From the NCBI GenBank assembly GCA_963422385.1, contig OY729432.1, positions 1,302,001 through 1,366,000 on the forward strand: DNA of 64,000 bases, in the 5' to 3' direction. Under the pieces are notes generated by a model that was not told where the DNA came from, searched no databases, and saw only the letters and a list, made by a program, of their open reading frames with translations. Of the stretch, positions 54,559 to 63,591 are shown piece after piece; position 1 is the first letter of the stretch, and every line of letters starts with the position of its first letter. The DNA comes from JAJDTQ01 sp963422385. GTDB lineage: Bacteria; Desulfobacterota; Binatia; UBA9968; JAJDTQ01. Position numbers and translations under genes: made by a program.

Positions 54559-56958
54559 ATGTTTGTCGGGATCGAGAGGCTGTCTTCGCTGGCGGCTGCG
54601 GGCTTGCTGGCGGCGGTCCTGTCCGGCTGCGGCGGAGGCGAAGGCTCTTCGCCGCCCGTGCTGTCGCCGAGCGGCCCTCCGCCGGATGTATCGCCCGTGC
54701 CGCCGGAGAGCGGGATTCGCTCGCACGGGAGTGAGTCGCCGGAGCCTCTGCGTCCCGGCGGACGCGTCTCGTGGGAGACCGCCGAGTACAGGCGTTCCAA
54801 TGGACTCGCCCTGATCGACGCGAGCGTGGGGTACGCGGGCCGTGCCGCGGGCCGGCCCGGCGGCGGGGGCATCACGGTGGCGGTGCTGGACGACGGGGTC
54901 GACTTCTCGCATCCTGATCTGGCGCCCGGCCGGTTCGACGGGGAGACCGCGTTTCGGAGCGCCCTGTTGTCTCGCGAGCACGGGACGCCCGGTGCGGGCA
55001 TTGTCGCGGCGCGGCGCGACGGCTCCGGCGTGCACGGCGTTGCCTGGAACGCGAACCTGCGGAGCATCGCGACCTGCGGGATCGGCGGCGGGTGCGCGGG
55101 GGACTTCGCGGATGTGGGTTCGGTCGACGCCGTCGCGGCCTCCATCGCGTCCGCGGCGGGTCTGGCGCGGACTTACGGGGGCGTATCGTCCGAACCCGCG
55201 GCCAGCTCCCATATCGTCAACATGAGCTTCTCCTATCCCGGTTTTCGCGACGTTCCCCGGATCGCCGGCGCGATGCGGGACGCGGCCGGGGCGGGCCGGG
55301 TCATGGTCGCCGTCCTGGGCAATTGCGGTAACGGCGGGGACGAGTGCGCCGCCAACGACGGCCGGGGGCCCCTGGGGGCGCCGGCCGCCCATGTGGCGGA
55401 CCGGGGGATCGCCGGCTTCGCGATCGCGGTCGGATCGCTCGACGAGGGCGGCACGGGAAAGGCCGCCCACAGCAACACCTGCGGCCCGGTCAGGGAGTAC
55501 TGCCTGTTCGCGCCGGGCGAGCGCATACTCGCCGCTCGCCCGGGCGGCGAGTATGGCTTGGTCACGGGCACGTCCTTCGCCGCCCCGCACGTGTCCGGCG
55601 CGGCCGCGGTGGTGTGGGCCGCGTTTCCGAACAAGGGCGGCGAGGAGGTCGTCGAGCGCCTGCTGGCGACGGCCCGCCCGCTGGACGGGCGGGAGATCTC
55701 CGACACGTTCGGGCGGGGGGCGCTCGACCTCGGGGCCGCGCTGAGCCCGGTCGGGTCCCTGAGCCTGCCCGCGGGCGCCGCGGGCCTGGTTCCGCTGGCG
55801 GACAGTTTCGTCGATCTGCCGCCGGGCTTCGGGGCGCCTTCGGGCGCCGCCTTGGCCGGCGCCGTCGTGTACGACGAGCAGATGTTTCCCTTCCGCCGCG
55901 ATCTGGCCGCGCTCTTCCGGCCGGCCGGGCGGCGCGCCTCGGAGGGGGCGTTGCGCGCCTTCCTGTCGGCGCCCGGCGAACCGTCCCGGATCGTGCCCCT
56001 GGGGCGGAGGGCGGCGCTTCAATTCGCGCACGAGGACGATGCGTTCGACCCGCGCGGGACGGCGGCGGACCGGGACCGCGGGACGGTGCGCGACTGGCGC
56101 CTGCGTTTCGCTCCGGCTCCGGACCTGGCGGTCGCCGTCGGGCCGGGGGTCCATGCGCTCGGGTCGTCGAACGGTTTCGCCGCCGCGCGGGTGCGCCGCG
56201 CCGTGTTCCGGGACGCATGGGCGGCGGCGCCGTTCGCGGCGCTCGCCGGACGCGGCCCCGGACTGAGCCTCGACTGGCGGGTCGACGGGGACACGGCAAT
56301 CGACTTCGCGGGCACGTACGGAGAGGGCTATTCCGGGTCGTCGAGGGCGCGGCTGGCCTCGCTCGGGATCGTCCGCCGGTTCGGCGGCCGCATCGTCCTC
56401 GGCGCGCGCGTCGGCGCGTTGCGCGAGAGCGGATCGCTGATGGGGATCCGGGCCGGGGGGGCTTTCGCGGGCGCGGCGGACGCCGCGACGCGCTTTCTCG
56501 ACCTCGGCGTCGAGGGCCGGGTATCGGACGGTGTGACGCTGTTCGGAAGCCTCAGCCGCGGCGTCGCTTCCGGCGGCGCACCGGAGCGGGCGTCTCTGGT
56601 TTCGGAATGGGGTAGTGCGCGCGCCGAGTCGTTCGCGGTCGGGGCCGAGGCGGAGCGGCTCTGGCTGGCGTCGGACCGGCTCACGCTGACCGCGTCGTCG
56701 CCGTTCCGGGCGCGCGGCGCGGCGGTTCGCGTCGACGTTCCCGACCGCGAGGTGGCCGACGGGGTCGTCCGCTACACGCCGCGCGTCGTCGATCTGGCGC
56801 CTGACGGGCGGGAGATCCGGCTGCAGGCGGTGTACGAGATGCAAGGCGGCGGTGGCGTATCGGCCGCGGTCGGCGGCTATGCGCGCATCGAGCCCGGCCA
56901 CGACGCCTCGGCCGCGCCGGAGTTCGGCGCGGCGGCGAAGATACGCTTGGCCTTCTGA
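54559..56958 (+). CDS. Lipobox-bearing subtilisin with probable C-terminal barrel (NalP-like)
   Basis: A protein of 799 residues. Lipobox LSGC puts the lipidated Cys at 24, after a signal peptide. The S8 peptidase domain has Asp111 (VAVLDDGVDFSHPDL), His141 (REHGTPGAGIVAA), oxyanion Asn255 (LGNCGN) and Ser339 (GTSFAAPHVSG). From about residue 400 the sequence is beta-rich and ends in AAKIRLAF, like an autotransporter barrel. NalP of Neisseria is a lipidated subtilisin autotransporter that clips surface lipoproteins, so this protein may act on the lipoproteins next door; that is an inference. Confidence 0.8.
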   Translation: MFVGIERLSSLAAAGLLAAVLSGCGGGEGSSPPVLSPSGPPPDVSPVPPESGIRSHGSESPEPLRPGGRVSWETAEYRRSNGLALIDASVGYAGRAAGRPGGGGITVAVLDDGVDFSHPDLAPGRFDGETAFRSALLSREHGTPGAGIVAARRDGSGVHGVAWNANLRSIATCGIGGGCAGDFADVGSVDAVAASIASAAGLARTYGGVSSEPAASSHIVNMSFSYPGFRDVPRIAGAMRDAAGAGRVMVAVLGNCGNGGDECAANDGRGPLGAPAAHVADRGIAGFAIAVGSLDEGGTGKAAHSNTCGPVREYCLFAPGERILAARPGGEYGLVTGTSFAAPHVSGAAAVVWAAFPNKGGEEVVERLLATARPLDGREISDTFGRGALDLGAALSPVGSLSLPAGAAGLVPLADSFVDLPPGFGAPSGAALAGAVVYDEQMFPFRRDLAALFRPAGRRASEGALRAFLSAPGEPSRIVPLGRRAALQFAHEDDAFDPRGTAADRDRGTVRDWRLRFAPAPDLAVAVGPGVHALGSSNGFAAARVRRAVFRDAWAAAPFAALAGRGPGLSLDWRVDGDTAIDFAGTYGEGYSGSSRARLASLGIVRRFGGRIVLGARVGALRESGSLMGIRAGGAFAGAADAATRFLDLGVEGRVSDGVTLFGSLSRGVASGGAPERASLVSEWGSARAESFAVGAEAERLWLASDRLTLTASSPFRARGAAVRVDVPDREVADGVVRYTPRVVDLAPDGREIRLQAVYEMQGGGGVSAAVGGYARIEPGHDASAAPEFGAAAKIRLAF

Positions 56959-57534
56959 AGCGCCGGGATCGATGCGGCCCGACGGCTTCGCGGCGGCGGC
57001 CCGGGCGATCGCGCTCTGCGGTTGCGCGGAAACCGCGGCCCGCCGCCGGGCGCCATCCGGCTCGGGGAGGATGACTACATGGTTCTGGCCGGGGACGACG
57101 GATCGGGATGCCCGCGATACGCGCCTTGGTCGAGCGGGTGCGCCGTCGCCGCGGCGGTCTTTTACCGCAAGGCGGACGGCGGCTTCACGCTGTACCGGTC
57201 CGACACGGGGTGCGGCGACCGGGCGCCGGGAAGCCGCCGCGATGCCGGAAGTTCGGGCGGCGATCGGGTGGTCGCGCGTGGGCCGGCGGCCCCATCGGAA
57301 GCGCTCTCGGTGCCGGTCTCCGGGCCGGCTTCCGTCCGGGATCGCCAAGGCGAAATTGGGGGTTGACACAGGAACATTTTTTAGTCGCGGCTGGTGGAGC
57401 GGGATGACGGAGATCAGGCAGGCTTGGGCTGATCTGGGTCCTCCCGGCGCTTGCTTGGTCGGCCACATGGGGTCCGCGCGGATCGGCGGAACGCCGGTGT
57501 TGGGCTCGTCGGGCAGAGCCATCCCGCCGCGCCG
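56959..57534. other. Gap between the subtilisin gene and transposase remnant
   Basis: This GC-rich stretch holds one small possible gene (57079-57366) and otherwise no recognisable reading frame. TTGACACAGGAACA at about 57363-57376 followed by a T-run (57377-57382) is the only AT-rich spot and may mark the end of the transposon remnant. Confidence 0.35.
57079..57366 (+). CDS. Hypothetical small protein
   Basis: I do not recognise this. The 95-residue frame (MVLAGDDGSGCPRYAPWSSG, then AVFYRKADGGFTLYRSD) has a good ribosome site (GGGGAGG eight bases upstream) and two cysteines close to each end of the first 40 residues. The C-terminal half is low-complexity and rich in Gly, Ala, Pro and Arg. 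It may be a remnant or a spurious frame. Confidence 0.3.
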   Translation: MVLAGDDGSGCPRYAPWSSGCAVAAAVFYRKADGGFTLYRSDTGCGDRAPGSRRDAGSSGGDRVVARGPAAPSEALSVPVSGPASVRDRQGEIGG

Positions 57535-58896
57535 CTCGATGCGGCCATGTCCCTTGTCGACGGTTTCGTGCCAGGGCGCGTCGCCGAAGTCGATCGCCTT
57601 GAGGTCTTCGAGGATGGTTTCCTGATTGTCCTTGACGGCGCTGAGCACGTAGTCGGCGCGGCGCCCGAGCAGGCAGCGCGCGGTCTCGTGCTGGGCGTGC
57701 ATGGCATCGAGGGTGACGATGCGGCCTGCGAGGTCGAGGCTGCCGGAGAGTTCGCGCACGGCAGGGATTTCGTTGCTCCTGGCATCGACTTCGACCTGCC
57801 CGAGGACCACGCCGGTCTTGTGCTCGACGGCCGCGACCGTCATGCGGCGTCCCTCGTCGGTTTGTGCGGACGCGCCGCGCAGGTCCTTCCCGTCCATGGC
57901 GACCGGCGCGTGCGCGCTGCCGTGCTGGCCGGTCCACCGGCCGATGGCGTTGTCCAGGGCCTCGGGCGGCAGGGCCGCGAGGATGTTGTGGAAGGTGGCG
58001 ATCGCGGGCGCGGTGTAGCGCTGCTTGCTCGGGCTGTAGAACGCGCCCACGGCCTCGAGTTGGTCTTGGCTGAGCAGGGCGGCGAACTGGGCGAACGCGG
58101 TCACGCCCCGGTAGCCGGCGAGCCGGGCCGCGACGGCGATTGCGAGGACCGTCTTGAGCGGATAGCGCTTGCCCCGGGCATGGCGGCACTCGGGCACCTC
58201 GCCCAGGCACTCGAACAGGCCGCGCAGCCGGGGCGCGGCCATCGGATCGGTTCGGGGCTCGCCGTGCCAGTGCGTCGGCGTCCCGACCTGGCTCAGCGCC
58301 TCGGTGGCGTTTGCGGTCAGTTCGAACACGAAGATCTCCTTGGGCTGGCCATGGTGGCGCCAGCGTGCCGCGCCTCCGGGCTCGCGGGCAAAGCCCCGCG
58401 TCAGCCCCAGAGAGCGCCAGTTGGCCGCGCGGTAACAGGTGCCGGCAAAGCGCGCGGGATCGACGAAGGTCTCGGCCAGCAAGACCGGGTATCCATGCAC
58501 CGCCTGGATGTCCTCGGACAGCCGCCGCAGGCTCAGCCCCAGCACCCGCGAGGCCAGGTTGGGCACCCGGCCGGGCGTCAGGATGACGAAGCGCGAGTTG
58601 TTGGCGATCAGATGCAAGCGCCGGAACTGATGCTCCGCCGACCAGCCGATCCAACGGTCGCGCGCGGCCAGCTTGAACGCGCCAGGCTGCCAGCCGATCA
58701 GTGCGAGCCAAGTCTCGCCGTGCACCGCAACATGGCGCAGGCCCTTGCCGATGACGCCGTGAAACGGCAGGTAGTGGTGCGTCGCCACCAGCCGGTCCCA
58801 GCGCCGGTGCTCCCGCGCACCCCGGGTCGGGCGCACCTTGACCGCGCCCAGATCAATCGACCAATCCTCGGCTGGCAGCCTCACCATGACCGGCAA
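57535..58896 (-). pseudogene. ISAs1-family transposase fused to a DUF4338 domain, C-terminally truncated
   Basis: The frame begins at 58896 with a DUF4338 domain (WDRLVATHHYLPFHGVIGKG, then HLIANNSRFVILTPG), the domain of Druantia DruA proteins. It continues into an ISAs1-type DDE transposase: VAMDGKDLRG and IVTLDAMHAQHETARCLL carry two catalytic Asp residues, and HGRIERR the third region. Homology ends near 57535 and the C-terminal part (roughly a quarter of the transposase domain) is missing, with the frame running on into unrelated sequence. No terminal inverted repeats are visible. Confidence 0.75.
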
Positions 58897-58916
58897 ACTG
58901 CCACATCGAGAACCGA

Positions 58917-59515
58917 ATGGTCAGTGCCAAAATACATAACTTGAAGCCGTTGCGGCAGTGGGCCGTGCACCGCTTTGGGCAATGCATCGGCAAGGAGTGT
59001 GGGGTTATCGACAAAGAGGGCAAAGGGGTCTTTAGGATTGACCTGCTAAACGCTGATCTCACGAACGCGCACCTGCAGAACGTGTTGCTTGTCAAGAGCC
59101 GTTTGATGAAGGCGAGTATACGAGACGCTGACCTGAGCGGCGCGTTGATGGTTGGTGCCACCCTCAGCGAAGCCGATTTGCGCGGAGCCGATTTGAGGAA
59201 TGCCAATCTGACAAAGGCTGCCCTTAATGGGGCCGATTTGCGTGGTACAGATCGTGGTACAGATATTTGAGAAATGCCGACATGGCGTACGTGATTTTTC
59301 GCAATCAAGATCGGACAGTGTCTGGAGAATCTGACGTTACCATTACCATGCAGGGAAGATCGGCCCAACTCCAGGGCGCCAACCTGGAGACGGCGAAAAA
59401 CCTGACTCTTGAACAACTCCGAGTCGCCTATTGGGATGAAGACACTGTATGGCCCAAAGGGCTGCAACGACCGTGTAATCGTAATCTGCCAGACTCTCCG
59501 TGCATGGAAAATTAG
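58917..59515 (+). pseudogene. Pentapeptide-repeat protein gene with frameshift
   Basis: The first frame (58917-59270) has pentapeptide repeats such as ADLSGALMVGATLSEADLRG (A[DN]LxX pattern) and ends at TGA near 59270. The second frame (59267-59515) continues with MRNADMAYVIFRNQD and QGANLETAKNLTLEQLRVAY. A tandem CGTGGTACAGAT duplication (59241-59264) is followed by two extra bases: GATATTTGAGAAATGCC replaces the expected GATTTGAGAAATGCC. The repeat domain would form a right-handed beta-helix. No ribosome site is seen. Function is unknown. Confidence 0.65.
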
Positions 59516-59669
59516 GCGAGGTTCGTCTCTGACAACGGGGCGACCGGATCGGCCATGTCATCTGTGCCGTCGCCAGCCATTCTCAGCGCCAGCGCTCACC
59601 GCGCGTCCCAAGTTGGGACGTGCCGTGACCGTGCCACCCCTCCTCCGGACAATAAAATTGCCCTGCAGG

Positions 59670-59698
59670 TTGACATTGCCGGGGGAGGGGGGTACAAC
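59670..59698 (+). promoter_or_regulatory. Candidate promoter of the lipoprotein B gene
   Basis: TTGACA at 59670-59675 and TACAAC at 59693-59698 (four of six to TATAAT) have a 17-base spacer. It is about 105 bases before the start codon, within a 287-bp gap otherwise without features. This supports independent expression of the second surface-lipoprotein pair. Confidence 0.55.
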
Positions 59699-59802
59699 AT
59701 GCAATATTTCGTGGGTTCTCCGGGTGAGGGGAGTCCATATTTGTTGCAAGCTCAGGTCGGGCTTCCGGGTCCGGTGGGCAATTGACTGAAGGGAGTTGAG
59801 CG

Positions 59803-61956
59803 ATGGCGAAGAAGAACTGGATGGCTGCTCTGGCGTGCTGCGCGCTTCTGGCGCTGGGCGCGTGCTCGAGCAGCAGCGACAAGAGGACCGACGCCGACGT
59901 ACAGCCCGAGCCCGACGCTCCGGCGGCGGGACCGGTGGAGGCCGTGACCCAGGCGCTGGATGACGCGAAGGTGGCCGTGATGGCGGCGGAGACGGCCCTG
60001 AACGAGGCCGTGACGGCGTCCGAGACGCCCGCGGCAGTGTCGCAGGCCGATGACGATTCGGCGGCGACCGCGCAGAAGTCCCCGAAGGACAAGGCGCGCG
60101 AGGCTCTGGAGGCTGCGGACAAGGCCCTGGATGCCGCCGTGAAAGCGGCCGACGCTGCCGTGAAGGCAGCCGGGGACGACGCCGCGGCCCTGAAGCTGGC
60201 GAATGAGGCCAAGAAGGCCGTGGATGATTACACGGCGAAGAAGCCTCTGGAGCTGGTGACGCTGACCGTGGCCGTGTGGGACGCGGAGGATGCGGTGAAG
60301 GCGGACGGTTCCGCCGAGAACAAGGCGGCCTTGAAGACGGCCCAGGCGGCCCTGGCGACGGCCGCGGAGGGGCTGGATGACGGAGACCTGAAGACGGCGC
60401 TGACGAAGGTCGCGGACGATGCGGACGTTCTGAGGAAGAGCCTGGCCTGGGCCACGGGCGATAGGTTGGAGCCGGGCGCGGTGAGCGTCGCGGTGGCGCG
60501 CACGATCACGGTCGACCGGACCGCGCGCACCAACCCCAAGCTCAAGATCGCCACGAAGGGCGTCCCCTATGCCAAGGGTAGCTTCGTGATCTCCCCGGAC
60601 GGCGACGGCACCACGGCCGAGCTGCCGGTGCGGGCGTTCACCACCCGTCAGTTCATGTCGGTGCAAGGTAAAGACTCTTACGGGAGGGTCGGCAATACGT
60701 CTGGAGCGATAATGACGTCGATCGAGCTGACCGAGGACGGGCTGGTGATGAAGACCGGCGGCGATGTGGTCGCCTACGAGATGCAGCGGACGTTCTCGGA
60801 AAGCGCGGACCCAAAGAGCGTGGACGACTGGGTCGCCATTGGTGCGGACGGAATAAAAGGCAAGGGCAACGGTAGTGCCCTGTCCGGCACCCCGGTAGCA
60901 ACAGAGCAGCACGTCAAGGATCTGGAAGCGCTCAAGACGGCGGGGACGTATACGTCGAGCGATGCAATTCCGGAGGCGGACGGCACAAACACACTGACCG
61001 CCGCCCAGGTTACGGCGCTTAACGCGGCGGGGGAGGACGCCTGCTGGACCGCCTCCGGCGGCGTCACATGCGGCAACTGGGCGCATGACGACCTGACGAT
61101 CACCTTCGGCGAGCCCTCTCAGGCTCCGGATGGCAGCGCGGCCTGGTACTGGAAGGCGCGGGTGCCGCTTGGTCCCGGCCAGGTCGCCAGCAAGATCGCG
61201 GCGCTCAATAACAGGACCAACAAGGATCTGGGACAGTACGAGCTGTGGCTGTCGAACTATGCCGGTTTCTACGAGGGCAACGTGCTGCAGGATAAGGACG
61301 GCAAGAAGCTCAAGGATCAGGGCAGCGCGGCCGATGACGACGAGCACCGCTATCTGTCCCATGCGGCCTACGGCATGTTCCAGCAGATCGACAACATCAC
61401 CCCCTGGGCCAAGCGGCCCGAATATGTTCGTTCGCAGGCGTTCCATGCCGGCTACGACGCGTTCTCGAGTGCCAGGGGTGAGAAGACGACCGACCTCGCA
61501 AAGCCGATCACGGGCACGTTCGAGGGCCGCACCATGGCCCATGCCCTCCACACGAAAGAGAGGCGTCCCGAACGGTTTGAAAGCCTGCGGGGCGATATCA
61601 GCCTTTCGGCGACGATCGGCGGCGCAAACACGATCACGGGGAAGATCGACAATCTGGAGTACTTCAACAGCGGCGGCTGGAACAAGGGCTATGAGGTGTC
61701 GGACGTGACGCTGAGTGGTGGTCAAATCGCGGCCGACGGTTCCTACAAGGGCACGGCGGCGGCGGATACGGAGGGCGCCAAGATCTACACCGCCCCCGGC
61801 ACTTTCGAGGGGAACTTCTACGGCCCCAGGGATAAGCCGGAGACCGCAGGCTGGTGGCAGCTTTCCAACAGCTCTGATGTGGACAGGAACGAGCCCGCAT
61901 TCAGCCGCATCATCGGCAGCTACGGCGCCGTGTGCACCGAGGGCTGCGGCGACTAA
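59803..61956 (+). CDS. Slam-partner lipoprotein B with alanine-rich helical domain
   Basis: A protein of 717 residues. Lipobox LALGAC places the lipidated Cys at 21. Residues about 45-210 form an alanine- and lysine-rich helical region (ALDDAKVAVMAAETALNEAV, then ALEAADKALDAAVKAADAAV), probably a stalk. The C-terminal half is beta-rich and ends with GTFEGNFYGPRDKPETAGWW and IIGSYGAV, the strand pair typical of TbpB-like barrels in Slam substrates. It precedes the second Slam-type gene in the same direction, with a strong terminator between them. Confidence 0.78.
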   Translation: MAKKNWMAALACCALLALGACSSSSDKRTDADVQPEPDAPAAGPVEAVTQALDDAKVAVMAAETALNEAVTASETPAAVSQADDDSAATAQKSPKDKAREALEAADKALDAAVKAADAAVKAAGDDAAALKLANEAKKAVDDYTAKKPLELVTLTVAVWDAEDAVKADGSAENKAALKTAQAALATAAEGLDDGDLKTALTKVADDADVLRKSLAWATGDRLEPGAVSVAVARTITVDRTARTNPKLKIATKGVPYAKGSFVISPDGDGTTAELPVRAFTTRQFMSVQGKDSYGRVGNTSGAIMTSIELTEDGLVMKTGGDVVAYEMQRTFSESADPKSVDDWVAIGADGIKGKGNGSALSGTPVATEQHVKDLEALKTAGTYTSSDAIPEADGTNTLTAAQVTALNAAGEDACWTASGGVTCGNWAHDDLTITFGEPSQAPDGSAAWYWKARVPLGPGQVASKIAALNNRTNKDLGQYELWLSNYAGFYEGNVLQDKDGKKLKDQGSAADDDEHRYLSHAAYGMFQQIDNITPWAKRPEYVRSQAFHAGYDAFSSARGEKTTDLAKPITGTFEGRTMAHALHTKERRPERFESLRGDISLSATIGGANTITGKIDNLEYFNSGGWNKGYEVSDVTLSGGQIAADGSYKGTAAADTEGAKIYTAPGTFEGNFYGPRDKPETAGWWQLSNSSDVDRNEPAFSRIIGSYGAVCTEGCGD

Positions 61957-62018
61957 GCAGCCCCCTCGCGCGGAACGTGCCCCTCCTCGCCCCGGCGGGC
62001 GGGGAGGGGCGCCTTCAA

Positions 62019-62059
62019 GACCCGCCGCTTCCCCCTCGGTCGCGGCGGGTCTTTTCTTT
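62019..62059 (+). terminator. Rho-independent terminator between lipoprotein B and Slam B
   Basis: GACCCGCCGC at 62019-62028 and GCGGCGGGTC at 62042-62051 form a perfect 10-bp GC-rich stem with a 13-base loop, followed by TTTTCTTT. This is a textbook intrinsic terminator. Partial read-through into Slam B, giving more lipoprotein than transporter, is a likely consequence. A weaker GC-rich fold lies just upstream at about 61978-62010. Confidence 0.85.
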
Positions 62060-62124
62060 GCCGGACCGCAAACGCCGTGACCGTCGGCGTCGGGGCCCGG
62101 GTGCTTCTTTGAGGATGGATATTG

Positions 62125-63591
62125 ATGACGTTCCTTCGTGCCTTCCGCGCCGCCGCGTTCGCCGCGCTGATGCTTCTCATCGCCGCGCCGGCCCTCGCCG
62201 GCCCGGAAGCGCCGGAAAATCCGGCGGCCGCGGTGGCGCGCGGCGAGGCGTTGATCGTCGCCGGCAGGCCGGTGGAGGCGCTTCGCCTGCTGCGGCCCCT
62301 GGCCGAAAGCGCGCCCGACGACACCGACGCCTGGTTCTTCCGCGGCCTGGCGGCCGCGAACGCGGCGCGCCTGCCGGAGGGTCGGCCCGGCGCGACCGCG
62401 ACCGCTGACGAGCGGCGGGCGCTTCGGGACGAGGCGGAGGCGAGCTACCGCCATGTCCTGGACCGGCGTCCCGGCCTCGCCGGGGCGAGGCTCGAACTGG
62501 CCCGGACGCTGTTCGAGCGCGGGCGCTGCCTCGAGGAGCCCGACGACCTGCTGGCGCATCTGCTGGGCGACGACTGCGATGCGGCGGCGCATCACTTTCG
62601 GCGCGCCCTGGCGGGCGACCTTCCGGCGCCGGTCGTCGCGGCGGTCTCGCGCTACCTCGCCATCGTGCGGGCGCGCAAACGGGTCTCCGGGCAGTTCCGC
62701 ATGGCGGTCGCGCCCGACAGCAACGTCAACGCCGGCACCGAGGCGCGCAGCTTCCGTCTGCGCCACTTGCCGCTGGAGTTCGCGATCGACGAGGAGGCCC
62801 GCGCGACCTCGGGGGTCGGGGTGGTCGTCTCGGCCTCGGGCGAATATCTCCATCCCCTGGCGTTCCGCCCCTTCGAGGAGACGGCGACCCGGCTGCGGCT
62901 CGGCGCCGGCCTGTGGCGGCGCGAGTACGGCGGCAGCCGCTTCGACGACATGACGGCCTCGCTGCACGCCGGCCCGGAGGTGCTGTTTGCGCGCGGCCGC
63001 GCTGCCCTGCTCGCCACGGCAAACCGGCGCTGGTACGCGGGCGAGCCTTCGAGCCACGGTCTCGGCCTGCGCCTCGAAGGCGGGCTGCGCCTCGCCGAGC
63101 GCCTGTGGCTCGGCGCCGGCGCCGGGGGGATCGAGCGGCGCCACCGCAACGGCCCCGCCAGCGACGGCCCCCGGCTCGACCTCGACCTCGACCTGGCCTG
63201 GGCGGCGACCCCGGCGGTCACGCTGGGACTGCGCGGCGGCTGGCACAGAGCCCGCGCGGAGCGCCCGAGCCTGCGCGCCCGCACGGCCAAGATCGGCGCG
63301 TTCGCCGGCGCCGACCTGCCGCCGGTGCTCGGCGCCGCGGGGTTCGTCGCCGGCCTCTCCCACGACATCATGTTCACCGATTACGACGAGCCGGGCTATA
63401 CGCTGATCAGCCCGGATGCCCGCCACGACCGGCTGTCGGTCTCCCGGCTCACCCTCTCCAACGACAAGCTGGAGCTGTTCGGCTTCGCCCCGGCGCTGTC
63501 CCTGGTCCACGAGCGCCGCTCGTCCAACATCGGCGAACTCTTCGACTACCGGCGCAACCACGCCGAGCTCTCGCTGCGCCGGGTGTTCTGA
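62125..63591 (+). CDS. Slam-type outer-membrane protein (TPR plus DUF560 barrel), copy B
   Basis: A protein of 488 residues. A signal peptide ends near APALAGPEAP. A TPR-like helical region (GEALIVAGRPVEALRLLRPL, then ASYRHVLDRRPGLAGARLEL) precedes the barrel, which starts SGQFRMAVAPDSNVNAG. It ends in NHAELSLRRVF with terminal Phe. It shares the APDSNxNA motif and ending with copy A, so the two are paralogues. ATG 62125 follows GAGGATGG; TTG 62122 is a poorer alternative. It is probably the translocator for lipoprotein B. Confidence 0.8.
   Translation: MTFLRAFRAAAFAALMLLIAAPALAGPEAPENPAAAVARGEALIVAGRPVEALRLLRPLAESAPDDTDAWFFRGLAAANAARLPEGRPGATATADERRALRDEAEASYRHVLDRRPGLAGARLELARTLFERGRCLEEPDDLLAHLLGDDCDAAAHHFRRALAGDLPAPVVAAVSRYLAIVRARKRVSGQFRMAVAPDSNVNAGTEARSFRLRHLPLEFAIDEEARATSGVGVVVSASGEYLHPLAFRPFEETATRLRLGAGLWRREYGGSRFDDMTASLHAGPEVLFARGRAALLATANRRWYAGEPSSHGLGLRLEGGLRLAERLWLGAGAGGIERRHRNGPASDGPRLDLDLDLAWAATPAVTLGLRGGWHRARAERPSLRARTAKIGAFAGADLPPVLGAAGFVAGLSHDIMFTDYDEPGYTLISPDARHDRLSVSRLTLSNDKLELFGFAPALSLVHERRSSNIGELFDYRRNHAELSLRRVF

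Noticed and set aside
54532..58896. Very long open frame (1454 codons) on the minus strand across the subtilisin gene and the transposase remnant
   Set aside because: Only its first ~454 codons have homology (the transposase). The rest is antisense to a clearly coding subtilisin gene in very GC-rich DNA, where long spurious frames are expected.
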